Shown here: in pieces, positions 50,793 through 58,564 of the stretch | Position numbering within the stretch: position 1 is the stretch's first letter | Layout: each line of letters opens with the position of its first letter | Assembly (NCBI RefSeq): GCF_042665075.1 | Contig: NZ_JBHTBR010000002.1 | Span: 372,001-436,000, forward strand | Source: Hirschia litorea | GTDB lineage: Bacteria > Pseudomonadota > Alphaproteobacteria > Caulobacterales > Hyphomonadaceae | DNA length: 64,000 bases | Direction: 5' to 3' | Notes under the pieces: generated by a model | What the model saw: the letters and a program-made list of their open reading frames with translations, nothing else | Database searches by the model: none | What the model was told of the DNA's origin: nothing | Translations under genes and position numbers: made by a program

Positions 50793-53279
50793 TTAGAAAG
50801 TATAACGCAGGGTTGCTGATGCTGTTCTGCCCTGAATTGAACGTCCGATCGTTGTATCAAGCAATCCATCACCATTGGTATCCCAACCATCACGGCCATC
50901 ATTTGCTGATTCAGTGATACCTGCTTCATCAGTGAGGTTGTTGATGTTGACACCAAGCTCTAGAGAGTCAGTTAGGCTGAATGCTGCGTTCAAGTTGAAT
51001 ACGGAGTAGCCATCTTGAGTGAGTGAGTTTGAGTCATTTGCATAACTGTCTGTTGTTCCAACCCAGCTTGCGCCAATGCGGAAACGGTCGAATGAGTAGC
51101 TTGGACTAATCGCCCAGATCACATCTGCCTGACGTTGAGGCTTGTTGCCTGTTAGGGCTGTGTCGGCCACGAGAGAGCCGTCAGTTGCGATGTTAGAGGC
51201 TGATGTAATCTCTGCATCAGTGTAAGTCATCGTTGCAAATAGGTCGAAGTTTCCAACATTGTAGCGACCCTCAAGTTCAAGACCCATAGCTTCATATTCA
51301 CGCACACGGCCTGATGGAGGTGTGATTGTGAGGTTGGACTCTTCAGTCTCTGAGAAGAATACAGTTGCATAAAGGTCTGCGCTACCTGATGCGATGCCTA
51401 GATCTTGCCATTTGGTACCAATTTCATATTGGTCAACCACATCGACATACGCATCATCGCCGCCATCGTTTAGCGCGCCGCCTGCATTACGCACACCAAA
51501 GTCGAGTGCGCGGTCAAAGTTGAATGATGCACCGCTAGAAGCACGACCAAATACGGATACATTATCAGTGATGAGGTAGTTTGCACCCACAGACCAAGCT
51601 GTGTGATCCACTTCAAGGTTTGCAATTGCGCCTATTGTGCCATTGTTAAGTGAAACAGATGCTTCTGAGCCTGTGATGACACCGTCATTGTTGACGTCAA
51701 AATCTCCACCGGCTGCCTCTGTACGGATACCATTTTGTTTCATGTTATCCATGCGCACACTTGCATCAAATGTCAGTGGGCCAGTTGCATAATTGATACC
51801 AATGAATGGTGAGCTAACTTCTGCTTCAAGGTCGTAATTTCTGTTAGATCCATCCCAACCAAATGCTTGGTTCACACCGTGGATACCATTGACGGAACCT
51901 GGTGTTGAAATCAGTACGGCGTCGTTTTCTGTTGTCGTGCGGATTTCGCTCCAATGCCAGTCTTGTTTGAAAGATTGGCTCATGAAGAAGTGACCAAGAA
52001 CAACATCTAAAGTGCCGCCATTGAAGTCTATTGTTTTTGACAAACGCATGTCGTTTGCAAAATTGTTTAGGTCTTCTAGGTCTACATTGAAGATTGCAAC
52101 ATTTGATACGACACCATTTGGCAGGTTGGCCGCTGTCACAGCTTCGCCAGCGTTTGGTCCATTATAGTATGTTGACCCTGGAATATCTTCGGCAAGTGTG
52201 ACGCCGTTTGAGAAGCCACCAAGGAATTCACCAGAGATAATTTGGTATCTGGCTTTGTTGTCGAATGTGAAACCGTCGCCCAGATCAAAGTTTGCGTGTG
52301 CTGCAATCGATTTTACTTCGTGGTTCAAACCATCGGCAAGATCATAATTGTCTAAATTGCCTTGACCATCAACACCTTGTCCAAAGCGTGTGTAGTTTGA
52401 ATAAATTGAATGATCAGCTGCATCGAAGCTGCCTAGGCTTGTGCCAACCGTTCCATTGCCGTTGCCATCGTCTGTACGAGATACAAGTTGAGGGAAGTAG
52501 GCTGCATCTGACTTCTTCAACCATTTACCAGTTACAGTAACCTTACCGTTGTCGAATAGTTTTGTCAGTGACGTGCGAAGCTGACCACCGGAAATTGCGT
52601 CATAACCTGAATCGCGGAAGTCGCCTCCTTGCTGGAAATGTCCGCCAATGTGGTAATACATGTCTTCAGAGATGTCGCCGCCATATTCTGCATCAATACG
52701 GAAATCATCATGGTCTAGGCCGTAGTTTAAAGCGATGCTTCCGCCTGCAATATCACCTGTTTTACCGATGAAGTTTACAATACCACCCGCACCATTGGTT
52801 GTGAGTGTGGAAGCTGTACCACCACGTACGGATTCAACGCGCGCCAGTGTGCCATCCACTTTGAAGAAACCATCAGCAGGTGCGAAGTTGCTGTCACCAA
52901 ACAAAAGAACAGGAAGCCCATCTTCTTGGAAAGAAAGGTATTTTGCGCCACCTGTTGAAATAGGGATACCGCGAACATTGATGTTTGAGTTACCACCACC
53001 TGAGGAACTTTCAGTACGAATACCAGGGAGTTGTCTTAGAACTTCTGCTGTGTTGCGAGGAACAGCGCCTTGCACTTCATCAAGGTTTAAAGAGCTAACA
53101 GAAATACTTGAGTCGATTTTGTTTTGACCTGCTGAACTAAAAGTACCCGTTACAACGACCGTATCTAGGCGTGCTATATCTTCAGCTGGGGCCTCTGCGC
53201 TATCTTGGGCGTATGCAGCCATCGGAGTAGCAAATGCTAGTGTTGCAACTGACGCAAATAAATAGTGTCTGGTTCTCAT
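50793..53279 (-). CDS. TonB-dependent receptor of the sucrose/fructan locus
   Basis: An 828-residue outer-membrane receptor. Signal peptide ends MAAYAQ near residue 25; the TonB-box region DTVVVTGTF, plug motifs TAEVLRQLPGIRTES, INVRGIPIS, RVESVRGGTASTLT and GAGGIVNFIGKTG, and the C-terminal strand SATLRYTF are visible. EF-hand-like loops DVNNDGVITGSE and DTNGDGLLDT may bind calcium. It is preceded by two perfect LacI-type operators and probably brings sucrose or a fructo-oligosaccharide into the periplasm. Confidence 0.9.
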   Translation of the reverse strand: MRTRHYLFASVATLAFATPMAAYAQDSAEAPAEDIARLDTVVVTGTFSSAGQNKIDSSISVSSLNLDEVQGAVPRNTAEVLRQLPGIRTESSSGGGNSNINVRGIPISTGGAKYLSFQEDGLPVLLFGDSNFAPADGFFKVDGTLARVESVRGGTASTLTTNGAGGIVNFIGKTGDIAGGSIALNYGLDHDDFRIDAEYGGDISEDMYYHIGGHFQQGGDFRDSGYDAISGGQLRTSLTKLFDNGKVTVTGKWLKKSDAAYFPQLVSRTDDGNGNGTVGTSLGSFDAADHSIYSNYTRFGQGVDGQGNLDNYDLADGLNHEVKSIAAHANFDLGDGFTFDNKARYQIISGEFLGGFSNGVTLAEDIPGSTYYNGPNAGEAVTAANLPNGVVSNVAIFNVDLEDLNNFANDMRLSKTIDFNGGTLDVVLGHFFMSQSFKQDWHWSEIRTTTENDAVLISTPGSVNGIHGVNQAFGWDGSNRNYDLEAEVSSPFIGINYATGPLTFDASVRMDNMKQNGIRTEAAGGDFDVNNDGVITGSEASVSLNNGTIGAIANLEVDHTAWSVGANYLITDNVSVFGRASSGASFNFDRALDFGVRNAGGALNDGGDDAYVDVVDQYEIGTKWQDLGIASGSADLYATVFFSETEESNLTITPPSGRVREYEAMGLELEGRYNVGNFDLFATMTYTDAEITSASNIATDGSLVADTALTGNKPQRQADVIWAISPSYSFDRFRIGASWVGTTDSYANDSNSLTQDGYSVFNLNAAFSLTDSLELGVNINNLTDEAGITESANDGRDGWDTNGDGLLDTTIGRSIQGRTASATLRYTF

Positions 53280-53360
53280 AATTTTGACTCCCCGTCATGA
53301 TTATATTCGAGCAACAAATGTTACTTCTCTAATTCTTGTGACTTTACATACCCACAAATA

Positions 53361-53392
53361 CAAACGTTTGCAATACTAAATACAAACGTTTG
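53361..53392. promoter_or_regulatory. Two perfect LacI-type operators before the TonB receptor gene
   Basis: CAAACGTTTG occurs at 53361-53370 and 53383-53392, with centres 22 bases apart. They lie 82-113 bases before the receptor start codon. The arrangement repeats that at 45521-45553. Confidence 0.85.
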
Positions 53393-53555
53393 TATTATTG
53401 TGTTGTAAAATTGGAACAATAAGTGTTAACCCTAGTGAGCAATTGTCACCATAGGGCCCAATACGGACACTAATCGTTATACCTCCTACCTACTGCTTAC
53501 GTTCGTATTGCAGACATTCAACTAACGCCACGAAATTTCATTCTCACGGGCGTCT

Positions 53556-53623
53556 CCGTCCTAGAGTTCCTATTTCTCCTACATGTGCGTGGAAGAATAG
53601 GACAATTTGGAACTATAGGACGG
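53556..53623. repeat. Imperfect long inverted repeat behind the DUF3987 gene
   Basis: CCGTCCTAGAGTTCC (53556-53570) and GGAACTATAGGACGG (53609-53623) are complementary at 14 of 15 positions, and the inner parts CCTATTTCTCC and GGAAGAATAGG can also pair in part. It lies 25 bases behind the DUF3987 stop, at the edge of the minus-strand mobile block. The remaining bases 53393-53555 between this repeat and the receptor operators hold no gene that I can see. Confidence 0.6.
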
Positions 53624-53647
53624 CGGTCCCCAGAATTTTGAATAAAG

Positions 53648-55234
53648 CTACCCCAATGGTCGCCTGATCTTCCAGGCTTCTCGACACCGTTGATTTTTGA
53701 TGACAGCACCGTTTTGATCCTTCACGAGCCAGTCATGCTGTTCCAGTATTTCCAATAGTGAACGGATGGCCTGCGTCGTGAAACCCTGTTTGAGTGGGCC
53801 GTTCTGAATGGCAAACACTGCAGAAATATGCGGGTGGGGCCACTTGTTGATTAGCCAGAGCCGTAGTTTTTCTGCATTGATGATATCTCTGGATAGACCT
53901 GCTCCGCCAGTTAAACGTTCTGCTTCGCTGATATAGTAGCGAAGCAGAGTGATTGCGTTATCCATTGTGGGGCCTTCAACTGAAGTCGCTCTAAGATCTT
54001 TATAAAGCGTCATCACACCCGCCAGTCGTGCCGCGTGCTCCGCCGCTTTGCTTGCAAAAGCTCTCAATCCTTCCAACGTTCCATCAGGTTGCTGCGCTTT
54101 TTCTATATCCTGAGCAAATGACTTTAGGTGATTTCTTGCACTATCAGATAACTCTAGAAGGCGGGGCTCGAGCTGGTTACGTGTATTCTCTGCCAATGGC
54201 AGGTCAGCATGTATAATATCGCTAATTCTTAAGTGAAAGCGGCTCAAATCTGTTTCACTTGATGCGCAGAAACCGTCTCGCAACCTGTAACCAATTGTAC
54301 TGGTGGGCTGAACAATGAGGAATCTAGCCAGCAGGCCTTGTCCATTCATGATTGGGTCGGCAAGAAAGCTAGCGGATGCCACTTCCTGCGCCATTAGATG
54401 ACAACATAGGCGGCGGCCCAGAAAGAGTGAACTACCATCTTCGGCCCTCCATCGGTCGATCGCTGCACCATCCCAGAATTTGGAGAGTTTAGCAGCGGTT
54501 TTAAGCGCATTGTCCTTATTCATCGCATATCCGCCGATAAATGCGCCTGCTTCGTCCGAGAATAAACCCAGAGAAGGTCGCATATTATGCAGGTTCTTGA
54601 TCACACCTTCAATTGTCGGATCAGATGCCACGATCGAAGGAGATAGGGGCGGTTCCGGTTCGGGGCCAAGTGCATCCAGATCGCGTTTGGCTTGTAGTGC
54701 GACTTCAGGTGATTTCAGATTCCTGAGAATATGCTTGCGTCTTTCCTGGTAGATAGCTTGCTGGTTTTGGAAGCTTTGCATTTCTGATTGCCGGTCACTT
54801 TGCAGCTTGGCTTCAAACGCACGTATGGGGCTCATCGCGAGCTTGTCACATCCAGATTTTCGTTCACCGCTTTCGCAAATGGTTAGCAAAAATAGATTCA
54901 AGGGCGCTCGTGCTGCGGCACCATGATGAAGCTGCACATCTGCAAATCCTTGAATGGCGAGGGATGCGACGCCTAAAACTGATTGTGCAGCCAGCGCAGA
55001 GGGCGCTTGTGTCATATCCTGAATGGCGCGTGCCGCATCACTCAGTGGCCCAAGTGCATCTAATGGAAATGGGGCGGCGGGTGGCTTTTCTCGTAGCAGC
55101 GGAGAGGGCGGGAATTCACCATGGCTCCATTGTGTTTGTTGAATTGCTGCTTTGTCACCTGCTTGAACGCGAAGAGCATGATTGAGTATCTCGTCAGCAG
55201 GGCTGATTTTAAGGGGTTGGTTCACAATGTGCAC
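53648..55234 (-). CDS. DUF3987 domain protein of a mobile element
   Basis: A 528-residue protein of the DUF3987 type, found in integrated elements and prophages, often where a primase/helicase would be. Typical stretches: FPLDALGPLSDAARAIQDMT, ICESGERKSGCDKLAMSPI (a P-loop-like position), SDEAGAFIGGYAMN and LAGVMTLYKDL. The N-terminal start MHIVNQPLKISPAD overlaps the upstream gene by 13 bases. It is the last gene of a row with an AlpA-like protein. Confidence 0.82.
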   Translation of the reverse strand: MHIVNQPLKISPADEILNHALRVQAGDKAAIQQTQWSHGEFPPSPLLREKPPAAPFPLDALGPLSDAARAIQDMTQAPSALAAQSVLGVASLAIQGFADVQLHHGAAARAPLNLFLLTICESGERKSGCDKLAMSPIRAFEAKLQSDRQSEMQSFQNQQAIYQERRKHILRNLKSPEVALQAKRDLDALGPEPEPPLSPSIVASDPTIEGVIKNLHNMRPSLGLFSDEAGAFIGGYAMNKDNALKTAAKLSKFWDGAAIDRWRAEDGSSLFLGRRLCCHLMAQEVASASFLADPIMNGQGLLARFLIVQPTSTIGYRLRDGFCASSETDLSRFHLRISDIIHADLPLAENTRNQLEPRLLELSDSARNHLKSFAQDIEKAQQPDGTLEGLRAFASKAAEHAARLAGVMTLYKDLRATSVEGPTMDNAITLLRYYISEAERLTGGAGLSRDIINAEKLRLWLINKWPHPHISAVFAIQNGPLKQGFTTQAIRSLLEILEQHDWLVKDQNGAVIKNQRCREAWKIRRPLG

Positions 55235-55764
55235 TCCTCAGATACAAAATCATTTTCCAGAGCGTGCTCCAGCGCATTCAGCACAATGAGTTTTGCAGTC
55301 AGAGGATGGACTTTCCGTCGTTCGCGGATTTTTGTAGGTTCACCTTCGAGAATGCAATTACCTGCCGCAAGCGCCAGAATATGAGCAAGAAAGCGTGAAC
55401 TGATTGCGCCTTCTTCTATCAAGTCGCAGGAGCTAGTCGCAGCATTCTTTATTCGCTCTTTTAATGTGTCTCGTGTTGCAGAACTGGCGACGTGTTCGAT
55501 CCGTCTTGCCAAGGCTTCGCGAAGCAAAGGTGACAGGGTGGTAAAGGTCTCTGGCAATGTAAGGTCATAGACATTGTGTTCCTCCAGATTCGAAAAACAC
55601 TGCGCTTCTGCAAGTTCCAAAGCATCACATAAATAGCCTAAGGATTGTTCGATGGCATAGCGTATTTCAAGTGTATCAAAGCTCGCAGCAAGACACATTT
55701 GCACACCTCTCAACGCGCGTTCCCAGCCTATGAGAAAGGCATCCATTTGTCGTGGTGTGGTCAT
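55222..55764 (-). CDS. Hypothetical protein in the mobile module
   Basis: A 180-residue protein (MTTPRQMDAFLIGWERALRG) that I do not recognise; it is helical and has several cysteines (QMCLAAS, GYLCDALELAEAQC). I start it at ATG 55764, which overlaps the upstream gene's TGA as ATGA; the frame is open further upstream but that part is the other gene. Its stop overlaps the DUF3987 gene. It is probably needed for the element's replication or transfer. Confidence 0.6.
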   Translation of the reverse strand: MTTPRQMDAFLIGWERALRGVQMCLAASFDTLEIRYAIEQSLGYLCDALELAEAQCFSNLEEHNVYDLTLPETFTTLSPLLREALARRIEHVASSATRDTLKERIKNAATSSCDLIEEGAISSRFLAHILALAAGNCILEGEPTKIRERRKVHPLTAKLIVLNALEHALENDFVSEECTL

Positions 55765-56045
55765 GACTGCCTCTCCACTTGAAACCCTGCTAATTCTGCT
55801 ATCAAGCGAGATGTTGAGGAGGGTAGCCCCGTATGACGCTGTACATAACGTTCGGCCAAACTTGGTGGTTCTATTTGATGTCGTGATATCGGACCAACAC
55901 CTTTTAGCAGGGGAAGATCTGTCCAGGCGTATAGAATATGTGGCCGCCGCCAATAGCGATCAAACCTTAGAACACTCTGTTTAAAGGCATGCCGGTCTTG
56001 TACGGCGCTGCAGGTGCAGCGACGGCAAGTTTGATGAATTTTCAT
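55761..56045 (-). CDS. Small Cys-containing protein of the mobile module
   Basis: A 94-residue protein beginning MKIHQTCRRCTCSAVQDRH, with a Cys-x2-Cys-x-Cys cluster that may bind metal. The C-terminus SLAERYVQRHTGLPSSTSRL, followed by IAELAGF, is a pattern seen in small proteins of alphaproteobacterial elements. It overlaps the 180-residue gene by four bases (ATGA). It is 109 bases behind the AlpA-like gene. Confidence 0.6.
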   Translation of the reverse strand: MKIHQTCRRCTCSAVQDRHAFKQSVLRFDRYWRRPHILYAWTDLPLLKGVGPISRHQIEPPSLAERYVQRHTGLPSSTSRLIAELAGFQVERQS

Positions 56046-56154
56046 TGGATTAACTCCGCTGGAGCCAGCCTTGAGCTATCACAAAGAGTGGGGTATGTGT
56101 CGGGTGTCCAAGCCAAACATGCCGCTGCCTTGCGACGCTCGCAGGCGGCGGTTT

Positions 56155-56361
56155 TTATTTTGATGCAGAGGCTGTTTCGTGTGAGGCGAGCCAGGCTTCA
56201 ATGGCTGACACGCGGATCAAGCGGCGCGTACCGATTTTGAAGCTTGGCAGTTCACCAGATGAAAGGGCAGCATATAGTTTTGTGCGCCCAATTCCAGCTA
56301 TTTTTGCGGCATCAGCTGGGGCAACAGCAATAGGTTTGTGGTATTTCTCTAGAAACTGCAT
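56155..56361 (-). CDS. AlpA/excisionase-type helix-turn-helix protein
   Basis: A 68-residue MerR-like DNA-binding protein: AVAPADAAKIAGIGRTKLYA is the helix-turn-helix and GELPSFKIGTRRLIRVSAIE the wing, with AWLASHE after it. This is the excisionase/AlpA type that controls island excision. I chose ATG 56361 with GGAAG upstream; the frame extends to a GTG at 56388. It leads the row of genes to DUF3987. Confidence 0.85.
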   Translation of the reverse strand: MQFLEKYHKPIAVAPADAAKIAGIGRTKLYAALSSGELPSFKIGTRRLIRVSAIEAWLASHETASASK

Positions 56362-56434
56362 GTGTATCTTCCGTATTTCATTGAACACGGATGAAGATTG
56401 TCATATTAGGAAGTCACATAAAATTATCACATAA

Positions 56435-57316
56435 CTAGGTGATATGTGAGATTTGATAGTCTGTTGGGAAGCCTAGTTCTTTCCATTGCTTATACGGTTT
56501 GCTGATGGCGTTTCGTACTGAACTCCAGCTTCGGGCATTGTTCGAACCGAATTTTACGGTTTCAATATTTGCGATGTCCATGGCCTCATCTTTACAGCTG
56601 GTGTTTAAAGCTTTTCCGCTTTGAATTCGCTTTTGAAACACTGCAACAGGACAACTGTCATTCTTTTGGGGCGCACCGGATTTACCTTTTGACTTCTTGG
56701 TTTCTGGAAACGATTGCTTTAATAAGTTAATGTTGATTGTAAGGTTTCCATTCTTGAAATTTAGAATATCATCAAGAAGAAGAGACGAGTGCCCCCTTGG
56801 CCAGATTGTGGCTAGTCCTAAAGGATAATCAACTAAGATTAGACCCTGATCATTTGGAGACCGAGTTTCCAAGTGATGTTTCGCATAAAGAAGAGATTCA
56901 TAGCTATCATTTGTAACAAGCCCCCAGATAGGGGTGCCTCCGTTTGAAGAAGGCATTCGTCCTAGGTATTGGATATAATCTTCTAGCTTGTTAGATTGTT
57001 CGGTTAGTTCTAATTCTAAGCGTAAAAATGTGAATAGCCGTTGCTTATCTATTCGCCATCTTTGTATGGTGCTTGCATCTAATTCAATAAGTCCATCTTG
57101 GCATGAAATATATGGTTTCCGATCAGAAGTGTATTCGATAGGTATTTCCTGTATGCAATGTGGGCAATTCGCGAATACCAATGGTTTTAGCTCAATAAGA
57201 ATACCTAAAGTCTGAAGCGCCTGGATTTCTTCTTCTGATAAAGTGTTGTTTGTGAGCTTGAATGACTTTGCGTTTAGCATTCTTCCCCAAAACCCATTTC
57301 GCATAGTCAAATTCAC
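56435..57316 (-). CDS. Unrecognised protein with a possible zinc knuckle
   Basis: A 293-residue protein without a family I know. CPHCIQEIPIEY near residue 52, with CQDG about 21 residues later, may be half of a zinc site. The C-terminal region SWSSVRNAISKPYKQWKELG looks helical. It overlaps the upstream 378-residue gene by four bases (GTGA), so the two are one unit. It stands between a restriction enzyme and an AlpA-like gene. Confidence 0.65.
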   Translation of the reverse strand: MNLTMRNGFWGRMLNAKSFKLTNNTLSEEEIQALQTLGILIELKPLVFANCPHCIQEIPIEYTSDRKPYISCQDGLIELDASTIQRWRIDKQRLFTFLRLELELTEQSNKLEDYIQYLGRMPSSNGGTPIWGLVTNDSYESLLYAKHHLETRSPNDQGLILVDYPLGLATIWPRGHSSLLLDDILNFKNGNLTININLLKQSFPETKKSKGKSGAPQKNDSCPVAVFQKRIQSGKALNTSCKDEAMDIANIETVKFGSNNARSWSSVRNAISKPYKQWKELGFPTDYQISHIT

Positions 57317-58449
57317 CCATTCAAACTGTATGATGTGATTAGAGCTTTCAGAAGGCGTTCTTGTTCTGATTTCAGACTTTTACATTTTACGCTGCCGTCT
57401 TGAAATAATTCCACTCGTAAATTACATTTTTTTGAAGCCCCCTGCGGTAGGTAGTCTGTAATATAAAATCCGGCACACCTAACTTTTAGTTGTGATTTTT
57501 TCTTGCCAGCCAAACGATTCAAGGCGTCTTGTTGTAGACCGGCATTGTTTTGAATAAGAAATAAATGTCCAGGGAAGTCATCTATTTCAATCGTAGCTGA
57601 AACAAGTCGAATTGCAGCATCTGGATGATCAGATAGAAAAGGTGTTTCCTCAAGCGCGAGAACCTTTTTAAGGTTCAAGCGTTCGGTTTCATCAACTGAA
57701 GGTGAAGTTTTTACATCAAGAATCAGCTTTGCAAACTCATTTGCTAATTCCTGCCTTACCTTGTATCCGCCACGGGTCGAAGAGATCTGGAGGCCACCAT
57801 TTTCTGCATTATATCTAAAATGTATGTCTCCGATTTTTCGAAATGCGTCTTCTTGAGCTTCTCCAGTCTCGTTGAAATTTGGTAACACGACCGGACTTTG
57901 CGAGATCTGTACTGATAAAGTTTCTTCGTTGAAGTTTTCCAATGGAATATGAGAGATCACAAATTTTCCTGAACCGTCATGAATGAGGTAAATCTGTTGG
58001 ATAATTTTTTCTAGAACAGCGATTTTTTGCGATGAATAGTCGGGTATTTTCTGTTTCTCTGTTACGAAAAGGGTTGCTTGGTTCTTGGAGCCCATCAAAA
58101 TATCGTAGGAGACGCGCCGCTCAATATTTTCGAAATCTTCGATATGATTGACGTAAAACCATATAGCTCGATCTCGGGAGTCTAGTTCCGGATGATTGCG
58201 ATTCTTTAGTGCAAAATACCGATCATTAGCAGCATTCTTTAATGCATTCACACGTGAAATTTCATATTTGAGACTTGCGACCTTGCCATCATTTGTTTGC
58301 AACAGTTTACCCAGATAGCTAGCAACCGCGCCCGTCTTGGCTTTTTGGGAGGATGGCAACACTAATGGGGGCGCGCCGATCTTTTTAATAAAGTTAGCTA
58401 CCAGATCCTGGTTCGCATTACGCAAGAATGTGCCAATTTCTTTTGACAT
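57313..58449 (-). CDS. Unrecognised protein of the restriction-linked pair
   Basis: A 378-residue soluble protein with no membrane segments. It has an N-terminal helical part (VASLKYEISRVNALKNAAND), a middle part with IYLIHDGSGKFVISHIPLEN and a C-terminal segment with regularly spaced Lys/Leu. I cannot name a fold. It lies 115 bases behind the type ISP enzyme gene and is coupled to the next gene. It may be a cargo or defence protein, by position only. Confidence 0.65.
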   Translation of the reverse strand: MSKEIGTFLRNANQDLVANFIKKIGAPPLVLPSSQKAKTGAVASYLGKLLQTNDGKVASLKYEISRVNALKNAANDRYFALKNRNHPELDSRDRAIWFYVNHIEDFENIERRVSYDILMGSKNQATLFVTEKQKIPDYSSQKIAVLEKIIQQIYLIHDGSGKFVISHIPLENFNEETLSVQISQSPVVLPNFNETGEAQEDAFRKIGDIHFRYNAENGGLQISSTRGGYKVRQELANEFAKLILDVKTSPSVDETERLNLKKVLALEETPFLSDHPDAAIRLVSATIEIDDFPGHLFLIQNNAGLQQDALNRLAGKKKSQLKVRCAGFYITDYLPQGASKKCNLRVELFQDGSVKCKSLKSEQERLLKALITSYSLNG

Positions 58450-58564
58450 AACATTGTCTCATAATATGCAGTATGAACAAACATGAATGTATATGGATGC
58501 TACAACATATGGTCAAAAAAATGGCAGAAAAATACTATATATTGACTGGAGCTATTTTTTATAA

